A DNA stretch of 64,000 nt, from assembly GCA_900470965.1 (NCBI GenBank), contig UCCS01000047.1:29684-93683 (forward strand). The letters run 5' to 3'. This document shows, piece by piece, positions 25,690 to 33,531 of this stretch. The DNA is from Hyphomicrobiales bacterium (lineage in GTDB: Bacteria > Pseudomonadota > Alphaproteobacteria > Rhizobiales > Rhizobiaceae). Position 1 is the first letter of the stretch, and each line of letters opens with the position of its first letter. The notes beneath the pieces were generated by a model. It saw only the letters and a list, made by a program, of their open reading frames with translations, did no database searches and had not been told where the DNA came from. The translations under genes were made by a program, and so were the position numbers.

Positions 25690-25835
25690 GTTTCTTGTCC
25701 GTTAGGAGCCGCGTGACAAGGAGGCTCGCCCGATGAAAGCTCCGCCGCCGACGTGCATGGTCTGAGTCGTCATGAAGGCGGCGTCGTCAGACAACAAGAA
25801 GGCAATCATCGCGGCGATCTCTTGCGGCTTATCCC
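25690..25835 (-). pseudogene. SDR C-terminal relic
   Basis: The minus strand encodes KPQEIAAMIAFLLSDDAAFM followed by TTQTMHVGGGAFIG. This matches the C-terminal end of classical short-chain dehydrogenases (PEEIAxxVAFLxSDxAxFxTGxxxxVDGG). Nothing of the cofactor-binding or catalytic part is found upstream. It is a fragment of a sixth SDR gene. Confidence 0.6.
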
Positions 25836-26072
25836 TGCAGCCGTGGGTCGGTCATCGCTGCGTCGTGCTGTTCTTGTGCCGCTGTGGTCCGACCGAGCTT
25901 TATCGCCGCAAACGCCCCGCTCGGGAGAGCAGGCGGCACTTGGCGCGGATCTGCTGGGCGGCCGAGCCGCGTGCATCGTCCTGCCCTGCGGCCGGGCATA
26001 TCCATTGCCTGCCTGTCTTCTTTCGCTCGATGCGATCGTCTGCAGCGGTAAAATCAGATCAAGGAGAAAGCG

Positions 26073-26237
26073 ATGACACTGACCGATATTGAATAGCGGC
26101 TTGAAAATTCGGCTTCGCCAGGAGACACACAAAAACACCTGCGCGGCCTTGCCGTTCTGAAGCAGATAGGGGGCGCCAGCAGCGCCGCGGTGATTCCCTT
26201 CGACGCCCCTCGAAATCGTGCTCCTGACTCGCTCTGA
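26073..26237 (+). pseudogene. Small gene interrupted by an amber codon
   Basis: ATG 26073 lies 6 bases after AAGGAG, one of the better ribosome-binding sites in this region. It opens MTLTDIE, then TAG at 26094-26096, then RLENSASPGDTQKHLRGLAV and a 54-codon frame overall to TGA 26237. A single C-to-T change (CAG to TAG) would restore it. The family is not recognised. Confidence 0.35.
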
Positions 26238-26388
26238 CGGCAGGAACACGACTCTGAACCAGATCCTCGATCTGCGATTTAGGAGCATCAGCGATTTCAT
26301 GAAGATGAGGAAAGGTCTCACGCGATATCAAGTGGATGACAATGTCCTCAGCTGGCGACATCTCGGTCAGACGCCGCCAGCTTTCACC

Positions 26389-27849
26389 TTACTGTCCGAC
26401 TACGCCCGGAAGCGCTTGTACCTTGGTTACCGCAGGGGGATTCCACCTGCCAGTGAGGGCGTCGGACTTTGGCGCATAGAGCCGCATTGTCAGGTTGAAC
26501 GGACCCTTGGGGGCGGGCAGCCAGTTCGCCTCCTTATCCTTGCCCGGGCTCTCATTTTGGAAATAGAGATCAAGCGAACCGTCGCCACTATAGACGAACG
26601 GCATCCATGAACTGACAGCAAAGCGATCCAAAACGTTGCCGACTTGGAAGCCGGCCTCGTCGTAGAGCGTGATCGACCAGAACGCATTCACCGGCGGCAA
26701 GCTGCTCTTGTCGAACCTCATGGTGTATTTGGAAGCACCATCGAGCGGTTTGCCCTCGCTGTCAGCGAGATTGAGGGGGTAGATCGCGTCCTCTACCAAG
26801 TTCGCTCCAAGGCCCTGTTGTGCGACGATCGCTCGCTTGAGGTAGTAGTTTCCGTAGACACCCATTGTATCGGTGTTCATGGACCACCCATTGGCGACGC
26901 GTGCCAGAGTAGCCAGCTTCCAAGCCATCAGCTTCTGGGCATCAGTGGGGGCGCTCTCTAACCCGTTGGCAATGACCGGATCGACCTTGCTCATGTCGAA
27001 GTTCTTGCCGACTTCGATACCGATTTTCTTCAGCTGTGCCAGCATCGGCTGGTCCGTGATGTGTGGCGGATTGACCTTGATCAAGTCTGCTGCCAACGCA
27101 AAATATTTCTCGGCCGGCATGGTGTCGACCTGGGTCTTGGGCGGCGTCTTCATATCCACGCTTGGATCAATCTTGACTTCGACCGGCTTGGGTTCTTTAC
27201 CCCAATCGCTGAGCGGAGTGATCTTGTAGCCCCCCTGGATCTTATGCACCGCGTCATAGTCGGGCGGTCCATCAGTCTTAGTGCGACCGATCACCCAGAC
27301 GTAAGGGGTTGGGGCGTCGATGCGCTGTGTCCCTTCGGGAAGTTTGAACTCCTCGACAAACTTGTCGCGCAGATCGGAACGCCAGCCAGGCGGAGTGATC
27401 AAGAAGTGACCTGCCTTCGTGCCCGTGGTTCGCCAACCTGGCGAGGCAAAGACGTCGGTCCACATATCCAGCATCGGCAACAGATAGTAGCGCCCATCGG
27501 TATCGGGCGCCGAGACCACGAGTGGCTCTTTCGTCAGGTCGAGCCATCCGCTCGAATACAAGGTATCAAAGTTCGACCGCACCACGCCCTTGAAGTCAGC
27601 TGGCGGATATTCGGCCACGTTGGTAAAGGAGTTCATAGGGCCTTTGCCCAGTTCCTTGCCCGGCGCGATATTCGTGAACGTCTGACGCGATATTTCCATC
27701 GATACCAGTGGATAAAAATAGAGATAGGCATCAACGCCAAGGGCATGTGCTTCGTCTGGCGTGAGTGTGCTTTGCCCCTGTGCCGGAAGAACTGACATTA
27801 GAGCCATAAGGCCGACGCCAGTAAAGGCCGATAAAATCATGCGCTTCAT
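26389..27849 (-). CDS. Exported DUF1254/DUF1214 protein
   Basis: This is a 486-residue protein with signal peptide MKRMILSAFTGVGLMALMSV ending LPAQGQ. The DUF1254 domain (about residues 35-175, with YFYPLVSMEISRQTF and RSNFDTLYSSGWLDLTKEPL) is followed by DUF1214 (about 340-470, with YTMRFDKSSLPPVNAFWSIT and LYDEAGFQV). The two together are common in exported proteins of unknown function. ATG 27849 was chosen because it begins the signal peptide and follows AGGGAG; a longer frame upstream has no coding character. It stands alone. Confidence 0.9.
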   Translation of the reverse strand: MKRMILSAFTGVGLMALMSVLPAQGQSTLTPDEAHALGVDAYLYFYPLVSMEISRQTFTNIAPGKELGKGPMNSFTNVAEYPPADFKGVVRSNFDTLYSSGWLDLTKEPLVVSAPDTDGRYYLLPMLDMWTDVFASPGWRTTGTKAGHFLITPPGWRSDLRDKFVEEFKLPEGTQRIDAPTPYVWVIGRTKTDGPPDYDAVHKIQGGYKITPLSDWGKEPKPVEVKIDPSVDMKTPPKTQVDTMPAEKYFALAADLIKVNPPHITDQPMLAQLKKIGIEVGKNFDMSKVDPVIANGLESAPTDAQKLMAWKLATLARVANGWSMNTDTMGVYGNYYLKRAIVAQQGLGANLVEDAIYPLNLADSEGKPLDGASKYTMRFDKSSLPPVNAFWSITLYDEAGFQVGNVLDRFAVSSWMPFVYSGDGSLDLYFQNESPGKDKEANWLPAPKGPFNLTMRLYAPKSDALTGRWNPPAVTKVQALPGVVGQ

Positions 27850-28497
27850 TGAACTGCTCCCTATTGTCGCTAATTTAACTATTAGTTGTGCGCGGGAAGC
27901 AATATACACGATTGGAGCGTTCGTGACACTCGACCCTAATCGCGAGCCGGACAATTTCCGCATCGAGCCCACCACGCCGAGAAGCATGGCTTCACGAGCC
28001 GCGAGCCCGTCCAGAAAATCGTTAGCCGGAAGGAGGCGGAGCCCTGAGCAAACCTCAACAGCCGGCCGCCGATCTCGACCTACTTCGCGGCGTAGGCTAT
28101 GGACCAGCGCCTCAGCTATCCCGAGGCCTCGAAGGAACTGATGGATAGGCAAACGTGCCGTGAAGGTTTTCACGCAAGACGAAATGGCTAGGCGAGCCAG
28201 CAAGCGGGGACATTCTTGGCCGAAGCCAAGGATCCAGAGGCGGCGAGAATCATATTGCTACAAGAGCTGCATCTCGTGAATGGCGATTTCGACTTGGCTG
28301 TCTCAAATGCAAAACAACGACTGAATCCGAATTGACGCATCTGCTTTAGCGCACGTCAATCACGACTTTGGAGGGTCGAAGCAGACGCACCGAGCCAGCT
28401 GGTGCATCAGGAGACTCGCGACCACGCATAGCCTGCCCTCTAACTGAGGTGAGCTATGTGGTTTCGACCCCTTAGCATCACTATGGTGGGATGGTCG
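27850..28497. other. Gap, mostly without genes
   Basis: The first part must hold the promoter of the DUF1254 gene. Near the end, 28213-28335 on the plus strand encodes a sensible C-terminus (AEAKDPEAARIILLQELHLV, then NGDFDLAVSNAKQRLNPN and TGA) with no start or N-terminal part. It is probably the tail of a lost gene; I cannot name it. Confidence 0.35.
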
Positions 28498-28686
28498 CTA
28501 CCAGTAGGCGGCGTCCTCATCTGCGCATCGCTCTGGGCTCCAATCCTTTTTGCCCAGCTCGCGCCAGTAAAATGGAGCGACCGCCTTCGCATAAGCAACA
28601 GGATCGTTTCCAGGCGGTTTTCGTCCCGCTCGCCACAGAAGCTGCACACGATCAAAAAAGCGCTTGCAAAATTCCTCCTCGGCCAT
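28498..28686 (-). CDS. Small rhizobial-type hypothetical protein
   Basis: This is a 62-residue protein, MAEEEFCKRFFDRVQLLWRA to VSPERCADEDAAYW-like end (here DWSPERCADEDAAYW). The pattern of a short helical protein with VAYAKAVAPFYW resembles small uncharacterised proteins that recur in rhizobial genomes. It overlaps a longer plus-strand frame that looks less protein-like in this part. Confidence 0.55.
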   Translation of the reverse strand: MAEEEFCKRFFDRVQLLWRAGRKPPGNDPVAYAKAVAPFYWRELGKKDWSPERCADEDAAYW

Positions 28687-28689
28687 ACC

Positions 28690-29025
28690 AAAACACTAGC
28701 ACAGGTTAGCGCCCTATCAACGGAAAGGAACCACGATAAGGTCGCACCCTTAAACGACGTGGTAGCCTCTGACTCGATCTCACTCCGTGAAGCAGCGCAG
28801 GATCTTTTGAAGGCTCAGAAGACCAGGCCCCTGCACATTGGCTACCGGCTGGACCTTTGGGCCGTTCTGGAAGCCTGCCTTACCGCCACTGCAACGGACA
28901 CGACGCAACTGCAGCATGTCATTTCAATAACGCAACATCCTAATGTTGAAAGCCCAAAGCAAGAACAAACAAGCACTGACCCAGCGCGCAAAGGCAATGG
29001 CACGAAAAACCACAAGCAGGACTAA
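28690..29025 (+). CDS. Possible protein, 3' part of an open frame
   Basis: The open frame that starts at 28456 has natural composition only in its second part (residues about 90-165: ASDSISLREAAQDLLKAQKT, then RPLHIGYRLDLWAVLEACL). No start codon or ribosome-binding site is clear there, so the given start is approximate. I do not recognise it. It could be a real gene with an alternative start or a relic. Confidence 0.25.
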   Translation, partial: KTLAQVSALSTERNHDKVAPLNDVVASDSISLREAAQDLLKAQKTRPLHIGYRLDLWAVLEACLTATATDTTQLQHVISITQHPNVESPKQEQTSTDPARKGNGTKNHKQD

Positions 29026-29276
29026 GGCGACGGCAATGCAGATTTCGATCCGTTCACGTGTGGCAAGTCGTCCTGGACAATCTTGCGGACGACCAAGACC
29101 AGAGCCTTCTCGATATCGGGGCCATCAAGAAGGGTGGGTTCCTCGCAAATCACATGGAGCGCGCGCTCGACAATATGAGCAACCTCGGCGTCAGTTGCCG
29201 CAAATTTGGCGGCCACTTCCCTCAGCACAGATGGCTCTGACCAATCACCGCGGTCGGGCACGTTGCACCCCGCCAA
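29022..29276 (-). CDS. Small hypothetical protein
   Basis: This is an 84-residue protein with a central helical region, LREVAAKFAATDAEVAHIVE followed by RALHVICEEPTLLDGPDIEK. The layout (two or three helices, acidic) recalls the first helices of sigma-factor-like or anti-sigma proteins in rhizobia, but this is not firm. No neighbour suggests a role. Confidence 0.4.
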   Translation of the reverse strand: MAGCNVPDRGDWSEPSVLREVAAKFAATDAEVAHIVERALHVICEEPTLLDGPDIEKALVLVVRKIVQDDLPHVNGSKSALPSP

Positions 29277-29800
29277 ATTCGGTTGGCGGGTGCACGTGGG
29301 AACACCCAGCCATCAGCGCCAACCGATCAGACCTGCTGAAGGTAAAGAGATCATATTCTTTTTCGCGGCGGCATTCCATAACCACAACTGCTTACCGAAC
29401 GCCGAGCACGCCCGCGCCTCCCTTCGCAGACTTTGGTGGCCGGAGCTCCTCACCCGCGGCTACTGGCAGGATTTCCCACGCCCGGGTTACTGCCTGTCGT
29501 GCTGGCCGGCGACGTGGTCTTGGTTGATCTAAGAGCGACCTGTTATTCCGCCGCATACGGCTTCCGTCCACTTCAAGTCGGTGGAAGGCAAGGCCCGCGA
29601 GCCCGAACGGCCTCAAACCTATCGCGGACCCTGAAAATATCATGATGGGATATTAACGTTTTTTGCTCGCAAGCGAATTTCAAAGTACCTGAGGCGGGCA
29701 CTCGTGGCGGACATGATAGTGCCTTGCCGGGTGGCGGTTTATGGGTTGTGTCCATCAAGAACTTCTGCACGAAATGGTCTATGCGGCGCGGCGCCGGACG
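29277..29800. other. Gap with no supported gene
   Basis: Several short frames exist on both strands, all rich in Arg, Pro and Ser and without ribosome-binding sites. I see no family signature. Confidence 0.35.
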
Positions 29801-29986
29801 TCACAACGCCCGCCGCTTTCTTTGCTGCTGAAACAAACGAACGCCGTGCCAAGTCAGTACATAAAAAACTGCGCCGCATAACGCGCCGAGAGGGAGGCCG
29901 CCGATGAGCAGCGGCTTTAGGATCGGGTGCCATAGCGGTGCAAAATCAAAGTGGCGGAGCAGGGAAAACGGATTGGCTTCGCTCAT
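29801..29986 (-). CDS. Short DUF2062-like membrane protein or fragment
   Basis: From ATG 29986 the frame encodes 61 residues, MSEANPFSLLRHFDFAPLWH, then PILKPLLIGGLPLGALCGAV and a C-terminal basic tail (HGVRLFQQQRKRRAL). This resembles the last membrane segment and tail of DUF2062 proteins, which are normally about 170-200 residues. Either the N-terminal part is lost or it is a short membrane peptide. A longer upstream extension to 30166 is not protein-like. Confidence 0.45.
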   Translation of the reverse strand: MSEANPFSLLRHFDFAPLWHPILKPLLIGGLPLGALCGAVFYVLTWHGVRLFQQQRKRRAL

Positions 29987-30159
29987 CCTCTCGGGCGGTT
30001 GTCGGCCTAACAACAATATACCAATCCGGTAGGCGGCAGCGGCACGATTTCGCCTACCGGAGCCTCGGTTCGTGGGGCCGTTCCTGTCGGGGAGGGAATG
30101 CCATCTAAATGTGGTCGAGGAGATATCGATCGTTGGGGAAGGGAATTCAATGACCTCCC

Positions 30160-30830
30160 ATGTCACGACGCTACCGCCTGCTCGTCGACGCCATCACTGA
30201 CTAAGCGATCTCTGCACACCGAGGGTCGGGTATCGAGTTGGAACGCTGGCGCACAGATGCTTCATGGGCTATACGGAGCCCGAGATCCCTGGCGAGCACT
30301 TCTCCCGCTTCTACACGCCGGAAGACCTGGCTGCCCGCATTCCTGCGAAGGCTCTTTCGACGGCTGCGACCGCGGGACGGTTCGAGGCCGAGGGTGGGCG
30401 CGTCCGTAAGGTCGGCTAGCGGTTTTGGGCTCACGTGGTCATCGACGCGATCCGTGATCAGCATCGCCAGTCGCTCGGTTTTGCCAAGATTACACGCGAC
30501 CTCTCGGAGCGAAAGGCTGTCGAAGAAGTTCTGAACACAGCAAGGAACAGTTCCGCCTGCTGGTCCAGGGAAGACTACGCGATCTACATGCTCGACCCGG
30601 ACGGCAACGTGTCGAGCTGGAACGCCGACGCTTAGCTTATCAAAGGATATGAACCTGACAAGATCATCGGTCAGCACTTCTCACGCTTTTACACCGACGA
30701 GGACCGGGCCAATGACCTTCCGCGCAAGGCCTCGGAAATTGCCGCGAAGGAGGGGCGCTTCGCACGCGATTTTGGGCGAACGTCATCATCGACGCCATTC
30801 ATCGAGACCATTAACCGCAATGCCCTAAAT
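30160..30830 (+). pseudogene. Decayed tandem-PAS sensor gene
   Basis: Pieces of two PAS/PAC repeats can be read in different frames. The first repeat has YRLLVDAITD, a stop, then MGYTEPEIPGEHFSRFYTPE, DLAARIPAKALSTAATAGRF and WAHVVIDAIRDQHRQSLGFA with KITRDLSERKAVEE. The second has YAIYMLDPDGNVSSWNADA, a TAG, then IKGYEPDKIIGQHFSRFYTD and ASEIAAKEGRF. This is the N-terminal part of a PAS-type sensor kinase. At least four frameshifts or stops and the lack of a kinase core mark it as dead. Confidence 0.8.
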
Positions 30831-30900
30831 AGTTGAATTCTGAGGAACGTTCGGGTCTCCGCCGATTTTTCTCTAAAGCGATGACCAGGAGGAAGCTAAT

Positions 30901-31125
30901 ATGCAGATGAATCGATGGGGAAAGCCAATTATCGTCGAACGGAACGGTATGCGCATTATACTGGCTTCCGCAGAGGAGGGTATGAATTGGCTTGCGCATC
31001 AGCCAAGTCAGGAGAGCGACATTTGGCAGCATGCGTGGCATACGTGTCGCGCAGTGCATGAGGGAAGATTACCGGCCGGAGAAGGCCGATCTGCTGTGTT
31101 GTTAGTAACGACAAGCAGACACTGA
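30901..31125 (+). CDS. DUF982 family small protein
   Basis: This is a 74-residue protein, MQMNRWGKPIIVERNGMRII, with the DUF982 pattern: an N-terminal W-xxP-xxVxxxG strand, a central WLAHQP-like turn and an AWHTCRAVHEG helix. DUF982 proteins are short, frequent in Rhizobiales and without known function. Here the C-terminal 15 residues diverge from the usual end. ATG 30901 follows AGGAGGAAG. It sits between two pseudogenes. Confidence 0.65.
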   Translation: MQMNRWGKPIIVERNGMRIILASAEEGMNWLAHQPSQESDIWQHAWHTCRAVHEGRLPAGEGRSAVLLVTTSRH

Positions 31126-31227
31126 CTAACAAGCCGATCTGACTTCCGGACCTCCTCGGACCTGGCACGCGCGACTGCATTTTAGATGTGACAGGACGCT
31201 TGAAACGCCAGCCTGTCCTCACGCGTC

Positions 31228-31311
31228 ACTCTTTTCGTTTGACACCGAAGAAGAAGTGATCGCGATGGCGAATAACACGGAATTTGGTCTCGCGGGCTTC
31301 TTCCAGTCGGA
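31228..31311 (+). pseudogene. Aldehyde dehydrogenase relic
   Basis: The plus strand reads FSFDTEEEVIAMANNTEFGL followed by AGFFQ. This is the conserved segment near the C-terminus of NAD(P)-dependent aldehyde dehydrogenases, closest to the succinate-semialdehyde group (EEEVIAxANxTxFGLAxxFY). Only about 28 codons remain. Confidence 0.55.
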
Positions 31312-31349
31312 GGGAATTGCCATCGTGCCGGGAATGGCATTCGGACCCA

Positions 31350-31906
31350 ACATGATGGATTTCGTCCGAATTTCTTTTTCCGGATCCGAAGAAACAATCC
31401 AGTTCCTTCATTACCCTAGAAAACGGGTCCTTAAGCGTTTCTTCGGTCAGGGCCTTGGTGAGATCTGTCGGAAGCAGCGGGCCCATGTCAGTGAAGAAGC
31501 CCGGATTGACGAGTTTCTGGAACATGCGCTGCTGCGCTTCGGCTCTGGAAATCGCTACCTCTCCGTTCTCAAGGTAGAGCAGAAAACACTCGACGATCCT
31601 GGCCGAGTGCAGCCCCTCGAACACTCTGAGCGCGTAGTCAAGGTCGAACAGATCGCGGCCCTTGTTGCGTTGAAGCAAGGCACGCAGCTTGGTCGCCAGC
31701 ATTTCTTCCCGAGAAGGTCGGGATTGCAGCCGTTCCGGCGAACCACGGATTTTTGACGCCAAACGGAATCTCGATGGGTGGATCGTAAGCTTTACGCTCG
31801 CGAGTGTTGATTTCGATCTTGAGTTTTATCGGACCGGGCGAAGCCTTGTCTTCGGCTTCGACAGCGTATTTAAGTTTGGGCGCGGCCTGCTGATGATAAC
31901 GAACTG
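31350..31906 (-). pseudogene. AbiEii/AbiGii-type toxin relic
   Basis: Reading from 31906 downward, the first frame gives VRYHQQAAPKLKYAVEAEDK, then PIKLKIEINTRERKAYDPPI and NPWFAGTAAIPTFS. The frame then shifts near 31725 and continues SREEMLATKLRALLQRNKGR with DLFDLDYAL to a helical end LKDPFSRVMKELDCFF. This is the middle and C-terminal part of the nucleotidyltransferase toxin of AbiE-type (type IV) systems. The N-terminal GSxxxD catalytic motif and the AbiEi antitoxin are missing, so it is inactive. Confidence 0.75.
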
Positions 31907-31939
31907 AATGGTCGAAACGTTTTTGCGTCGTAGGCAAAG

Positions 31940-32853
31940 ATGAAGGATCCACGGTTTGCCGAACATCTCGCGGTCTATGTCGATGTCGTCCGCGCGGGAA
32001 GCTTCTCCGCTGCGTCACGGCGTCGCGCCGTAACCCCATCCGCCGTCGTCCGGCAGATCGATGCCCTCGAACAGGACCTTGGCGTTCCGCTTCTGGTCCG
32101 CTCGACACGCGCCTTGTCGTTGACAGACGCTGGTCGTCATCTCTTCGATAGGGCTCAGCGACTGCTAGATGACCTGACCGACACCCATGCGGAGGTAGCA
32201 GCCTTCGACAGCGCGGTCACAGGCACTCTTCGCATCGCCTGCTTTCCCACCTTCGGGAAACGGTATGTGATCCCTGTCCTTGCATCTCTTGCTCAGCAGC
32301 ACCCGAGCTTGCATGTCGAATTGGATCTCACCGAGCGGCTGGCCGACCCCGTCGCCGAACGGCTCGATCTCGTGGTCCGGATGGGTGATCTCGCGGACAG
32401 TTCGTTGATCGCCACGAAGCTCGCCCCGCTTGACCGCGTTCTTGTCGCGAGCCTGGGATATATTGACCAGTACGGAGAGCCGGAAGACGAAGGCGCGCTC
32501 CGTCATCATCGCCTCCTCGATAAGCTCCATGGCAATGATCTGCTCTGATGGTCGGATATTCTCAGATGCCCGACCGGTGAGGCATGCAAACAGGTCTCTT
32601 TCCGGTCCGATGATTTTGAAGCGTTGAACAGCGCTGCGATCGCAGGGATGGGTGTGGCGCTCCTGCCAAGCTGGGTCTCGGGTCCTTCCATTCAAGCGGG
32701 TGATCTTGTAGCCTTTCGCCGGCGGGTGAAAGGTGGAATGAAAGGCGTTCCGGTATCTACCTCCTCCGTGCGCTTCAGGTGCCATCTGCGAAGGTGAGGG
32801 CGTTTACGGAGGCGCTCAAAGACCACATCGGGACGCCGCCGCGGTGGAGCTGA
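31940..32853 (+). pseudogene. LysR regulator gene with two frameshifts
   Basis: ATG 31940 opens a normal LysR N-terminus (FSAASRRRAVTPSAVVRQID, LEQDLGVPLLVRSTRAL) that runs 202 residues to a stop at 32548. The expected continuation is found in another frame: WSDILRCPTGEACKQVSFRS, then GMGVALLPSWVSGPSI. After about 32735 a third frame gives the end, GIYLLRALQVPSAKVRAFTE followed by ALKDHIGTPPRWS and TGA at 32851-32853. The domain content is complete, so the decay is recent (or the shifts are sequencing errors). Confidence 0.8.
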
Positions 32854-33030
32854 GATAACCCAGTGACCGAAAAAGGTCAAACCAACAGCCTAAACGCAGT
32901 GGCTGCTGTTAGCGGGCATGCGTTCAATACCTTTCAAGGCGAAGAACGTAGCGGCGTGGCGCGCACGGAAACCTTCGATAGACTTTGTAATTCATATGCA
33001 TTGCGATTGATCTTTCAGTTGGAGATAACT

Positions 33031-33330
33031 ATGGCGTTCGAACGCACTCGTTCAAACTCGCATCGATGCTGAAGTTCGAGATCGCGCCTCTGCGGTGCTT
33101 GAAGCATGGGTCTTACGGTGTCGGACGCAGTTCGTATCCTACTCACCCGGACGGCGAACGAGCGAGCATTACCGCTCGAACTTATATCAGGCAGCGAAGC
33201 TCACCATGCTTGGTTTCGCAGCAAGGTACTTGAAGCGCTGAACGACACGCGACCGGACGTTCCGGATGAAGAAGGCGAGGCTCATTTCGAGAAACGGCGA
33301 GCGGCAGCGCGCCTTAAAGCAGCGGCGTGA
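33031..33330 (+). pseudogene. RelB/DinJ-type antitoxin gene, frameshifted
   Basis: ATG 33031 follows GGAGA. After a few codons the sensible frame switches to ALVQTRIDAEVRDRASAVLE, and switches back at 33106 to MGLTVSDAVRILLTRTANER followed by ALPLELISGSEAHHAWFRSK. Together these form a normal DinJ/RelB antitoxin (N-terminal ribbon-helix-helix, C-terminal toxin-binding part). Two single-base losses explain the pattern. The last frame ends in TGA 33328-33330, overlapping the toxin start by four bases (GTGA). Confidence 0.75.
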
Positions 33331-33503
33331 AAGTCGTGAAGCTTACTTGGTCGGCGTTTGCGTTATCAGATCGAGAAGGGTTCAGATCAATCAAAGAACG
33401 GACGAATGAAGAGCGGCTCCCGGCGTTCGGCCGCTCCGAGACGCATTGGGGCGTTGACGAATACGACGTAGTAAATCAGAACTTCTCGTCCCATCGCATC
33501 TGA
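33327..33503 (+). pseudogene. RelE/ParE-type toxin, truncated
   Basis: GTG 33327 overlaps the antitoxin stop. The first 18 codons, VKVVKLTWSAFALSDREG, match the start of RelE/ParE-family toxins that pair with DinJ-like antitoxins. The sequence then departs from the family and stops at 58 codons instead of about 95. The toxin core and C-terminal catalytic residues are gone. Confidence 0.65.
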
Positions 33504-33531
33504 TGCCGGCATATCCGGGCAAGACTTGCCG

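Noticed and set aside
31350..33503. An active defence or toxin-antitoxin island
   Set aside because: Both the AbiEii and the DinJ/RelE genes are truncated or frameshifted and lack catalytic parts or partners.
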